From NCBI GenBank assembly GCA_955652395.1, contig CATPBJ010000183.1:1-55113 (forward strand): DNA of 55,113 nucleotides, written 5' to 3'. The notes beneath the pieces were generated by a model. It was not told the origin of the DNA. It did not search any database and saw nothing but the letters and a program-made list of their open reading frames with translations. The stretch is from an uncultured Terriglobales bacterium (lineage in GTDB: Bacteria > Acidobacteriota > Terriglobia > Terriglobales > Acidobacteriaceae). The position numbers and the translations under genes were made by a program. Shown piece by piece: positions 16,276 through 24,168 of the stretch (position 1 is its first letter; the number at the start of each line of letters is the position of its first letter).

Positions 16276-17820
16276 CTACTTCCACGTAGAAGCCAATTCC
16301 CACACTGTCAGTGAGACCACTTTCGCGGCGGGCCCGTTCGCATAAAGCTCTATTACATCACTACCCGGTGGAGGGTAGATGCGCTCGGAGAGAACGCGTT
16401 CACCGTCGTTCACAAATACCTCGACACTCGAGCGATCGAGAAAGACGTGCAACGTAACCCTCGCGTTCTGCTCGACCCTGGTAGCGTGACGTCCGGGAAA
16501 GTCTTTGCTGAACGAAACCTCACCCGAGCGCGTCCGATCAACGTAGACCTCGCTGTGGACGGCATCGAAACCCACCAGGGTCTCCACCTCCTTACCCTTA
16601 CGCAGGCGAAAACCAATATCTTCGGCTTGCCCGGGGCGAAACTCGGCCTCGAACTCGTAAACCTCTCCCTTCGCTCCTGCGTCACGGAGTTTCTGGTTTA
16701 CCTTCGCAATGCTGGCATTCATGATGTGGAGCTTTTCATGCCGCAGGCTCTCCAGTTCGTTGACCGGTCGCTGGACAAGGCGCAGCCCATCGGCGTACCT
16801 GCGCAGCATCAACGTGCGTGGAATGGATTGCGCTCCGCGCCAGAGCACGGTCGGCTCGGTATTCGCATACTGCCAGTTGCTGAACCACCCGATCCACACT
16901 ACCCGCCCGTCGATCGGCGGCATATCGTTCCAGGTGTTGGTGGCATAGAAGTCCTTGCCCCAGTCGGCCCAGAGTACCGGGACGTCTGGAACTTCGCTGG
17001 CGAAGTTCGCCCCATCGAACTTGCCGATTACGTAGCGAACTCCGGTGCCGCCTGCCGGCGCTCCCGGATTGCGATTGATGATCAGCACCCATTTCTTTTC
17101 GTTTGTGCCTTCGACGGGCAGTTCGATCAGGTCAGGGCACTCCCACTGTCCCGCAACGTCTCCTGCCGGTCCGAACGTAGAGCGTTTGGTCCAGTGTTTG
17201 AGATCGGGCGAGTCGAGGATTACGAGGGTTCTTTCATCGGCCAGCACCGTAACCATCACCCATTTGTGTTGCCGTGCGTACCAGAAGACATTGGGATCGC
17301 GGAAGTCTGGGGCGTCGAGGTCAGCCACCGGATTGCCGGAGTAATTCGTCCAGGTTCGGCCGCGGTCGTTACTGAAGGCAATGTGCTGTTTCTGCCGCTC
17401 CTTATAAGCCCCGGTGTAGACGGCGACCAGGCATGAATGATCTTGCGGATCAGGATTCTTGCACAGTCCACTAGTGTTGTCCCAGTCGACCACCGCGCTT
17501 CCGGAATACACCATGTACTGGCCGGGATCCTCGTGCAATGCTATGGGCAGATTCTGCCAGTGCACCAGGTCGGTGCTGACGGCATGCCCCCAGCTCATGT
17601 GTCCCCACACATTGCCTTCCGGGTTGTACTGGTAGAAGAGGTGATACTCGCCCTTGTAAAAGACCGTCCCGTTCGGGTCATTCATGAACTTCTTGGGCGG
17701 CGTGAAGTGATATTGCGGCCGCCAGGGCTGATCGTACGAGGCCTCCTGTGCGCGCGAACGCCACACGAGCATGGGCAGCACGACAAGGCCTAACCCCAGC
17801 GACAGGATGATCTTCTTCAT
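16276..17820 (-). CDS. Exported GH32 fructan hydrolase (levanase/invertase type)
   Basis: This glycoside hydrolase family 32 enzyme cleaves beta-fructofuranosides such as sucrose, levan or inulin. Starting at the ATG at 17820 it has 514 residues and a textbook signal peptide (MKKIILSLGLGLVVLPMLVW...RAQ). An in-frame TTG at 17835 would add five residues. The five-bladed propeller carries the nucleophile Asp in FMNDPNG (Asp about 48), the stabiliser RDP motif (DFRDPNVFWY) and the acid/base Glu in WECPDLIELP. A C-terminal beta-sandwich (VEVFVNDGERVLSERIYPP) completes the GH32 layout. It lies upstream of the TonB receptor with a 250-bp gap and may share its function in sugar scavenging. Confidence 0.93.
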   Translation of the reverse strand: MKKIILSLGLGLVVLPMLVWRSRAQEASYDQPWRPQYHFTPPKKFMNDPNGTVFYKGEYHLFYQYNPEGNVWGHMSWGHAVSTDLVHWQNLPIALHEDPGQYMVYSGSAVVDWDNTSGLCKNPDPQDHSCLVAVYTGAYKERQKQHIAFSNDRGRTWTNYSGNPVADLDAPDFRDPNVFWYARQHKWVMVTVLADERTLVILDSPDLKHWTKRSTFGPAGDVAGQWECPDLIELPVEGTNEKKWVLIINRNPGAPAGGTGVRYVIGKFDGANFASEVPDVPVLWADWGKDFYATNTWNDMPPIDGRVVWIGWFSNWQYANTEPTVLWRGAQSIPRTLMLRRYADGLRLVQRPVNELESLRHEKLHIMNASIAKVNQKLRDAGAKGEVYEFEAEFRPGQAEDIGFRLRKGKEVETLVGFDAVHSEVYVDRTRSGEVSFSKDFPGRHATRVEQNARVTLHVFLDRSSVEVFVNDGERVLSERIYPPPGSDVIELYANGPAAKVVSLTVWELASTWK

Positions 17821-17888
17821 AATGGTTTGCGACAACGGAGTTCGTTTTCCCAGTCACTGCAACTATGGGCACTCCGTCTGAGCCTCCT

Positions 17889-18598
17889 TCAAAGACGGAC
17901 GGTCGGAACTCGTGCTACTCCAACTCCAGTTAAGTCGGTGAACGAGAAGTTCAGGCCGGTGGTCAGCAGAATATCGTTCTGCTTGGCTCCCGCGGGCGGA
18001 TTGGTCACGTAGATATCTCCGAACGCGTTCTGCCATCCCAACCATTTGCTGATCTTGGTCACGGTGCCGAAATTGAAGGTTGCACGGTACTCACTCGTGT
18101 CATTCAAGTCGGGGAAAAAGTACAGCTTTTCGGTGAGCAGAGTATTCATCCCCAGTTTGTGACTGAGTTCCTCTCCAACCGAAGCAAAGAATATTTTTCG
18201 CGGGCGTAGTTGATGCCACCCAGCAGGTCCAGCGTCGTCCGATTGTTCTGGATCACGTGTAGACCCAGGCCGCCGCCAAAAACGCTGGGCTCGTTGACCG
18301 TACCCGCACTGGCAGTGACGATGGCCAAGTTGCCATCCGAAGTTGTCACCGTTCCTATCACCGTCTTACCGTCGCTCAGGCTGACGTACAGAGGCTGCGT
18401 GGAGTTGATCTCCTGGACCGCAGGCCACGGCACCGTGACCTCCCCGGCGAACTCTGTCTTGATCACCAACACTTTGTCGTCGGACTTCTCAATGCTCCCG
18501 CTTAAGCGGTCGCCGTTCTTCAGCACAATCTGGTCGGCGAACAGCGGTGCGGGACACCAAAAAGCGAAAATGAGCGCCAGCACTTGCAGTTTCGACAC
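17889..18598 (-). pseudogene. Broken DUF481 (YdiY-like) outer-membrane protein gene
   Basis: The start is GTG at 18598 with GGAGG seven bases upstream. The N-terminus has a signal peptide and the SH3-like part (DQIVLKNGDRLSGSIEKSDD ... EFAGEVTVPW). At about 18284-18295 the reading jumps from ASAGTVNEP directly to SVFGGGLGLHVIQNN, a segment that in intact relatives lies roughly 100 residues further on, so a block of the beta-barrel is missing. Near 18180-18200 the frame shifts: ...GGINYAREKYS is in one frame and SVGEELSHKLGMNTLLTEKL is in another, which continues to the stop at 17889 through TVTKISKWLGWQNAFGDIYV. Two independent lesions make this a decayed gene rather than a single sequencing error. 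Confidence 0.8.
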
Positions 18599-18779
18599 GT
18601 GTTTCCTCCGAAAATGCGTGAGTCGCTCATTCTTACTTGCAGTCCTGCGCGTAGGTTGCGAAGACGAAGGGATTATATGAGACGTGAGCGGCAAGAGCAA
18701 AATGTGGCGGGTGCGAATTCGGGGAAGCACAACAGGGGCTATCCGGCATTCCCCGTGGCCGAAGCGGTGACGCTAAGAA

Positions 18780-19001
18780 TCAGCTGGGCCGGTTGGAAAC
18801 ATCTGCCGGCGTCGCGCTCTTGACTTCGGTGCCGGCGCTCGCCGTATGCTCCGCGGAGCTGTCCTTCATGCCATCTTTCAAAGCGCGAATGCCCTCGCCG
18901 ATACCTTTGCCCAATTCAGGCAGCTTCTTGGGGCCGAATACCAGTAGCGCGATAAAGAAGATCACTAACAGATGCATCGGTTGAAACAGGCCTTCAAGCA
19001 T
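18780..19001 (-). CDS. tatA: Sec-independent protein translocase subunit TatA/TatE
   Basis: This 73-residue protein has one N-terminal membrane helix (HLLVIFFIALLVFG). It is followed by the hinge and amphipathic helix FGPKKLPELGKGIGEGIRAL, the defining TatA/E signature, and a polar tail. It forms the protein-conducting assembly of the twin-arginine pathway. The ATG has a strong GGAGGAG ribosome site four bases upstream. No tatB/tatC is adjacent. A likely Tat substrate (RR-containing metallophosphoesterase, 48603-49979) is in the same window. Confidence 0.92.
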   Translation of the reverse strand: MLEGLFQPMHLLVIFFIALLVFGPKKLPELGKGIGEGIRALKDGMKDSSAEHTASAGTEVKSATPADVSNRPS

Positions 19002-19194
19002 AAAACTCCTCCGCCGCCTACCGCTGGCAGCAAGCCCAACAGTATCGAAAGAGGCCAGCTACGTCAACTTTCCCGCAGGTCAGGTCGAACCCGGCCTAAG
19101 GCCAGTTACCTCCGTGATCTACCCGGGTGCACCCTCGGGTTCTATGTTGCCAACTGCCAGCGAGGGAGGTTTGTTCCCTGGCCAAGGAGACGAA

Positions 19195-20673
19195 GTGCAC
19201 CGTCAGATCCCTTTATTTCTGCTGTTTACCGTCTTTGTAGCGTCTGCTTTTGCCCAATCGAACGGTCCTACGGCGATAAGTTGCACTCAGTTCATGGCAT
19301 GGACGGCCGGGGGAATGTCGAGCCAGCGGCTCACCCGGCTTGTTCAGCAGCGAGGAATCGCATTCGCTTTGGATGCGCCTACAGTCCAGTCCATGTTGAC
19401 TGCGGGTGCGGAACCGGCCCTGGTCGAGAATCTACACACAATCGACTTGCGCTCAATTCATGCGGATCTAGGCAAACCAGATGCCGGCGCTTGTCCGGCC
19501 TCGCTGGCCCAGGCAGGCGAGTTGATTCGTCGAAAAAAGTATCAGGAAGCTCAATCCATATTGCAGAAGTTAGTCGCAGCCGATCCCGACAACGCCGCCC
19601 TGCATTTTGTCGTGGGCTATGTTCACCAGCAGCAAGAAGACTGGGACGAAGCCTTTGATTCCTATCAGAGTTCACAACAGCTGATGCCGGGCCTTTCGGA
19701 CGTTCACAGCCGATTGGCCTACCTGCTCTATCGCGCCGACGACGCCGACAGTACCGTTGCAGAAGCTCGCACCGCTCTCAGCATCGATCCCCGGAATGCC
19801 GAGGCCTATCGTTTTCTCGGGCTCGGTTTGTACGCCGACGCCCAATATTCCGCGGCGGTCCACGCGTTCCACGAATCCCTTGCCCGCCAGCCCAATAGTG
19901 CTGACGTGTACTACGACCTGGGAATCACGCTCCGCGATAAAGGCGACATTGACGCGGCCGCAGCGGCTTACCGCAAAGCGATTGCGTTGAACCCGCAGCT
20001 TTGGGAGGCGCACAACAACCTGGGAATGCTGTTGCACGACCTGAAAAGCTTCGATGGGGCCATCGCCGAATACCGCGAAGCCAAGCGCCTGGCGCCGGAT
20101 GAGTCCGTGGTTCGCAACAATCTGGGCAACACGTATTGCGACAAGGGCGAATACGACGCCGCCATCACTGAGTTCCGCGAACTCTTCCGCATGGATTCCG
20201 GTTGGCAGAGTGGGCACAGCTGCCTGGCTCGGGCGCTCTTGTCCAAGCGCGACTACGAATCCGCGATCGTAGAGCTCCGGGCCGCTATCTTGCAGAATCC
20301 CACAAGTCCTGACGAGCACCGCTACCTCGGACAAACACTTCTTCTGGTCCACCGGCAACCGGAGGCAGTGCGCGAGTTACGGCTGGCAGTCCAGCTAGAT
20401 CCGGATTCTCCTCTGGCCCATCACTATCTAGGCGCCGCGCTCTTCAGCGGCGAGGATTTCCAGGCGGCTGAAACCGAGTTTCGCGCAGCCTTGCGTCTGC
20501 AACCTACGGCTAACAACCATTACTACCTCGCCGCTTGTCTGATGAGCATGCGGCGCTATGACGCAGCTCTCGCCGAGCTAGATACGGCGGCTCGACTCGA
20601 ACCCGCACAGGTTCTCTATCGCGCCCGCAAACGGGAGCTCTTAAAGCTTATGCAGGCCTCGAGCGCGCGCTAA
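19195..20673 (+). CDS. Exported tetratricopeptide-repeat protein
   Basis: The GTG at 19195, preceded by AAGGAG at six bases, is a better start than the upstream ATG at 19114. It places the signal peptide (QIPLFLLFTVFVASAFAQ) at the N-terminus. The 492-residue product has a short N-terminal domain (CTQFMAWTAGGMSSQRLTRL ... VQSMLTAGAEPALVENL) and then about ten TPR units, for example AEAYRFLGLGLYADAQYSAA and ADVYYDLGITLRDKGDIDAA, running almost to the C-terminus. TPR solenoids mediate protein-protein contacts. No enzymatic domain is visible. It is divergent from tatA across a 193-bp gap. Confidence 0.85.
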   Translation: MHRQIPLFLLFTVFVASAFAQSNGPTAISCTQFMAWTAGGMSSQRLTRLVQQRGIAFALDAPTVQSMLTAGAEPALVENLHTIDLRSIHADLGKPDAGACPASLAQAGELIRRKKYQEAQSILQKLVAADPDNAALHFVVGYVHQQQEDWDEAFDSYQSSQQLMPGLSDVHSRLAYLLYRADDADSTVAEARTALSIDPRNAEAYRFLGLGLYADAQYSAAVHAFHESLARQPNSADVYYDLGITLRDKGDIDAAAAAYRKAIALNPQLWEAHNNLGMLLHDLKSFDGAIAEYREAKRLAPDESVVRNNLGNTYCDKGEYDAAITEFRELFRMDSGWQSGHSCLARALLSKRDYESAIVELRAAILQNPTSPDEHRYLGQTLLLVHRQPEAVRELRLAVQLDPDSPLAHHYLGAALFSGEDFQAAETEFRAALRLQPTANNHYYLAACLMSMRRYDAALAELDTAARLEPAQVLYRARKRELLKLMQASSAR

Positions 20674-20877
20674 CCAGTTGGACTTGAAGTACCAGAACGG
20701 GAATTGAAATCTATCAAAACACAGTTCGTATTGTTTCGTTAGGGCCTGGTTCCACATGGGTTATGCACAATAGGGCAATAGACCACATGAACTGTCGTGT
20801 ATCGGCGAACCGGCCAAGCAGACCTAAAATATCTTTGGATTCAGGACGCGCGAAACATTTCGCTCCGGGAGCATCTG

Positions 20878-21555
20878 ATGAACTCCGCGACACCGTTACA
20901 GCCTGTCGACACTCGTTCGATTCCGTCGGCCATTCTTCCCAGTGACACCGGTTTTCAGCGCGCTACGACTGCGATGGAGAGTCTTCCAGCCGAGCTCGGC
21001 CCCCGGCGGATTGGATACGGCCTGCCGTGCGCGAAGTGCAAGACCTATTACGCCGCGGATCTGTCGATGTGCCCGGTGTGCAAAAGTGAAGAACGGGTTT
21101 CGCCGGTGGTGGATGCATTGGGCAATTCAAGCCCGAGCCTTCCGGAATCTGTCCTGCCCGTACCTGACGACGCCACGCTGGAGGAAGAACGCGAGCGTTT
21201 CTTGCGGGAGTTCAAATCTCAGGTCTACGCTTCCCATGTACAAATTGACCCAGCCCAGATTGAATCAGAGAAAGGTTTGGGTTGCAGAGTGGAAGAAAAC
21301 CATCAGGGCGCATTTGAACCGGCCACCGTATGTCGGAACTGCTATGTCCGCCTGCAGAAGCGGGTAGACCTGCTGGAGGCGTCCTTGCACATGGACTTGA
21401 TAGAAGCCACAAGGGTGGTCTACGAGGCGGTCTGGGCTGATCCTTCTGATCCGAGCAAGACTTATCAGAACGCGGCCCGCGCCGTGCTTACTGAATTGCG
21501 CAAGCGCGCCGGCATCGCGGTCGTATTGGGGCCGTTTCAACCGCTGCCTCACTAA
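20878..21555 (+). CDS. Hypothetical protein with zinc-ribbon-like cysteine pairs
   Basis: The ATG at 20878 (CGGGAG upstream) gives 225 residues. An LPCAKCKTYYAADLSMCPVC segment (two CxxC knuckles, about residues 52-70) looks like a zinc ribbon. A second set lies in GLGCRVEENHQG and ATVCRNCYVRLQKRVD, followed by a helical C-terminus (VDLLEASLHMDLIEATRVVY). There is no signal peptide, so it is probably cytoplasmic. I do not recognise a characterised family. The paired cysteines suggest metal-supported folding or nucleic-acid or protein binding. A longer reading from 20797 is possible but lacks a better ribosome site. Confidence 0.7.
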   Translation: MNSATPLQPVDTRSIPSAILPSDTGFQRATTAMESLPAELGPRRIGYGLPCAKCKTYYAADLSMCPVCKSEERVSPVVDALGNSSPSLPESVLPVPDDATLEEERERFLREFKSQVYASHVQIDPAQIESEKGLGCRVEENHQGAFEPATVCRNCYVRLQKRVDLLEASLHMDLIEATRVVYEAVWADPSDPSKTYQNAARAVLTELRKRAGIAVVLGPFQPLPH

Positions 21556-21563
21556 GGCGATCG

Positions 21564-22061
21564 CTATTCAGCCTTCAGGGCGACCCATTTTCTGCCGGCA
21601 TATAGCCGGTATGTGCCTCCATCTTCTACGATCTTCAGCGGCACGGGACGCGCCAGTTTTTCGTCGATCTTGCCGGAGACGGTGAACAGATCATTGGCCC
21701 CCACGTCCATTACCAGAAACTTTCCATCCCGGGAAAAGCCAAAACCGTACTCACCCGGGAGCAGTTCCGTTCCCTCGATGTTAAGTTTCACCTCCGTGAT
21801 GAGGAATCCCTGATACTTCGCCTGCACATCGGACGCGTAGCCGGATGCATCCACCAGTCCGGCCAGAACCAGCTTCCCATCCGGCCCGCTGAATCCCGCC
21901 GAGTTGCGCAGCTGCACCGGGGCCGACTGCCCACGGAAAAAATAAGTCGCAGGAACCACTTTTCTGATCTCGTCGGCGCTGAGCACCGCGGCCTTCGGCT
22001 GCTGGGCCGAAAGCACCAAGCAGAAAAATATCACGACCGCCAAACCCAAGCCTCGCTTCAT
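21564..22061 (-). CDS. Hypothetical exported protein
   Basis: The ATG at 22061 is preceded by GGAGG and opens a 165-residue product with a signal peptide (MKRGLGLAVVIFFCLVLSAQ). The mature part has AVLSADEIRKVVPATYFFRG and QSAPVQLRNSAGFSGPDGKL, and no cysteines or catalytic motif I can name. It may be a small periplasmic protein conserved in Acidobacteria; that is a weak memory-based impression. It follows the CBM9-like gene in the same direction with a 66-bp gap and could be co-transcribed. Confidence 0.7.
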   Translation of the reverse strand: MKRGLGLAVVIFFCLVLSAQQPKAAVLSADEIRKVVPATYFFRGQSAPVQLRNSAGFSGPDGKLVLAGLVDASGYASDVQAKYQGFLITEVKLNIEGTELLPGEYGFGFSRDGKFLVMDVGANDLFTVSGKIDEKLARPVPLKIVEDGGTYRLYAGRKWVALKAE

Positions 22062-22127
22062 GAAGCATCCCTCCGTAGGAAATGCGAACTGGGAACTGAC
22101 AACCCGGAACGGCCAACGGATCATAAA

Positions 22128-22862
22128 TTACGGTCTGTGTTCGCCCGCTGCCGCAAACCGCAGCCTCCCAAAGGCAGCCGGCACGTGGAAATTTGGCTCC
22201 GGCGTATCGGTTGGCTGCCAGGCCAGGTAGGCTCGCGGCTCTTTCTTCCCCTCGACCCGATAAAAATTGACTCGCCAAACCGCCGTCGGATCAAAAGTTC
22301 GAGTCAGAGCACTCATGGGAATGGACAGCTCGGCTGCCCAGCGCCCTTTATCGTCGAGAAACACCGATCTCTTCATGCCGCTCTTAAGATCCACAAGTCC
22401 CCCGGGAAAAATATCCAGATCGATCCACATCCCGTTGGGGCTTACTTCAAATTCCCGGTAGTAGTGTCCCCGCGCGGGGTCGGGCTGTAGAAATGCTTCC
22501 ACCACATCGCGGTCCCACAGGTGGTCCCGGCGTCCGTTGCTGTCGGAGTCCTCGAAAAGAAACAGCTCGCGGTAGCGGCATTCAAATTTCAAATACAAGG
22601 TTTGTGAGGACCACAGGACTCGCACCTTAGTTTCCCGCTGCTCATCGGGATTCTTCCCCTGCCAGTCGGAACAAAAGACGATTGACTGGGCACTCTGCCA
22701 CTCGGTCGCTGGACGCCTAGCGTCGAGACTGATTTCACCGGCAACATAGGAGGCGACAATCTCGGAAGAGGTCGTAGCGCACTTGGACAGCGGCGTAGTC
22801 TGGCTCATCATAGCGACGGAGGAAAGCAAGATGGCAGCCTTAAAAGTCAGTATATGTTTCAT
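22128..22862 (-). CDS. Exported carbohydrate-binding family 9-like protein
   Basis: Starting at the ATG at 22862 this has 244 residues, with a signal-like N-terminus (MKHILTFKAAILLSSVAMMS). Other in-frame ATGs lie at 22868 and 22877, and no start has a strong ribosome site. The body matches CBM9-like lectin domains: TEWQSAQSIVFCSDWQG, TKVRVLWSSQTLYLKFECRY, DHLWDRDVVEAFLQPDP, YYREFEVSPNGMWIDLDIF and WAAELSIPMSALTR, in that order. Such domains bind sugars or reside in surface-exposed proteins. It is divergent from ada and upstream of a small exported protein gene. Confidence 0.75.
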   Translation of the reverse strand: MKHILTFKAAILLSSVAMMSQTTPLSKCATTSSEIVASYVAGEISLDARRPATEWQSAQSIVFCSDWQGKNPDEQRETKVRVLWSSQTLYLKFECRYRELFLFEDSDSNGRRDHLWDRDVVEAFLQPDPARGHYYREFEVSPNGMWIDLDIFPGGLVDLKSGMKRSVFLDDKGRWAAELSIPMSALTRTFDPTAVWRVNFYRVEGKKEPRAYLAWQPTDTPEPNFHVPAAFGRLRFAAAGEHRP

Positions 22863-22949
22863 CGCGCGCATATGCATCACCAGAGAAATTAGTTTGACCG
22901 CAAGATCCGGATAGTCCACGCCGCCGCCCAGGGTTAGGCTTGGGGCATT

Positions 22950-24083
22950 ATGACAGCTAATGCGATACTCAATCTGATGGAAGCAAGCCACATGCCGCGC
23001 AGCAATGATTGTCGCAGCATCGGCAATCTCCCCATGGACAACCTGTGGCAGGCAGTTCTCGCGCGTGATGCCAATCAGGACGGCAGTTTCGTCTTCGCCG
23101 TCTCCTCAACCGGAATTTATTGCCGTCCGTCCTGCCCCTCGCGGCGTCCGCGCAGGGAAAACGTTATGTTCTTCCGCAAGCCTGATGAAGCCGAGAGGGC
23201 CGGCTACCGCGCCTGCCTGCGCTGCCGTCCCAAAGCCATTGGCGGCAACAAGCAGGCGGAAATGGTGAAAGCTGTCTGTCGGTACATCGAGCGGCACCTG
23301 GATGAGCCGGTCACGCTGAGCCGTCTGGGAGCAGAATTCCGTCAGAGCCCGTTCCATCTTCAGCGCTCGTTTAAAGCCGTACTCGGCATTTCGCCGCGGG
23401 CCTATGCCGACTCTTGCCGCATGAACCAGCTCAAACGCAATCTACAGGCCGGACACTCGGTCACGCGGGCGATGTACGACGCGGGCTACAGCTCGAGCAG
23501 TCGTTTATACGAGCGTACGGCTTCGCAGCTGGGCATGACCCCGGACAAATATCGTCGTGGCGCTATCGCAGCGCCGATTCGTTATACCTGCACCGATTCT
23601 CCGCTGGGGCGCATGCTGATCGCCGCCACCGAAAAGGGTATCTGCACTATCCAATTCGCGGACTCTGACGACGAACTCGAACACGGCCTCCGGCATGAAT
23701 TTCCCTTCGCGGTCCGGCGGCGCGATGACACTGCCTTGCAGACCTGGAAAGATAACCTGCTTCGCCAGATGCATGGTCACAAGCTGCGTTCCTCGCTTCC
23801 ACTCGACATTCAGGCGACCGCGTTTCAGCGGCGAGTGTGGGCACAGTTGCAGTCCATTCCCTTCGGCACCACCCGCTCCTACGGCCAGGTTGCCAAAGCC
23901 ATTGGACAACCAACCGCTACCAGGGCCGTAGCCCGCGCCTGCGCCACCAACCCCGTAGCAGTGGCCATTCCCTGTCATCGCGTGGTACGGAAGGGCGGCG
24001 ACATGGGAGGCTATCGATGGGGAGTAGAACGCAAGGAAGCCTTGTTGCAGCTGGAGCGCGCGGAGGCAGCGACGCGAACTTAA
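22950..24083 (+). CDS. ada: Ada: methyl-DNA repair protein and transcriptional activator
   Basis: This 377-residue bifunctional protein combines three modules. The AdaA zinc domain has SSTGIYCRPSCPSRRPRREN and YRACLRCRP (four Cys; it removes methyl from phosphotriesters). An AraC-type helix-turn-helix follows (SPFHLQRSFKAVLGISPRAY). The C-terminal O6-methylguanine-DNA methyltransferase has the active Cys in AVAIPCHRVVRKGGDMGGYR and the substrate loop QRRVWAQLQSIPFGTTRSYG. It accepts methyl groups irreversibly and, when methylated, activates transcription. Alternative in-frame starts at 22992 and 23034 fit family length about as well. A dispersed repeat begins one base after the stop. Confidence 0.95.
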   Translation: MTANAILNLMEASHMPRSNDCRSIGNLPMDNLWQAVLARDANQDGSFVFAVSSTGIYCRPSCPSRRPRRENVMFFRKPDEAERAGYRACLRCRPKAIGGNKQAEMVKAVCRYIERHLDEPVTLSRLGAEFRQSPFHLQRSFKAVLGISPRAYADSCRMNQLKRNLQAGHSVTRAMYDAGYSSSSRLYERTASQLGMTPDKYRRGAIAAPIRYTCTDSPLGRMLIAATEKGICTIQFADSDDELEHGLRHEFPFAVRRRDDTALQTWKDNLLRQMHGHKLRSSLPLDIQATAFQRRVWAQLQSIPFGTTRSYGQVAKAIGQPTATRAVARACATNPVAVAIPCHRVVRKGGDMGGYRWGVERKEALLQLERAEAATRT

Positions 24084-24084
24084 T

Positions 24085-24124
24085 GTGTTCCTCAGTTTCC
24101 TCCCTGCCCTCCGTGGTTGAAAAA
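24085..24124 (-). repeat. ACGGAGG-type dispersed repeat, copy 1
   Basis: The plus strand reads CCTCCCTGCCCTCCGTGGTTG directly after the ada stop. The minus strand reads CAACCACGGAGGGCAGGGAG. It is a diverged member of the family whose core is CCACGGAGGACACAGAG (see copies at 32388, 35785, 36198, 36301 and 39221). Confidence 0.5.
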
Positions 24125-24168
24125 GGCCTGGAGCAAAGAACCTAAAGGTCTGGAATTGGCTCCAGTCT

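Noticed and set aside
24085..24124. Terminator for ada
   Set aside because: No stable stem followed by a T-tract; it fits better as a diverged dispersed-repeat copy.
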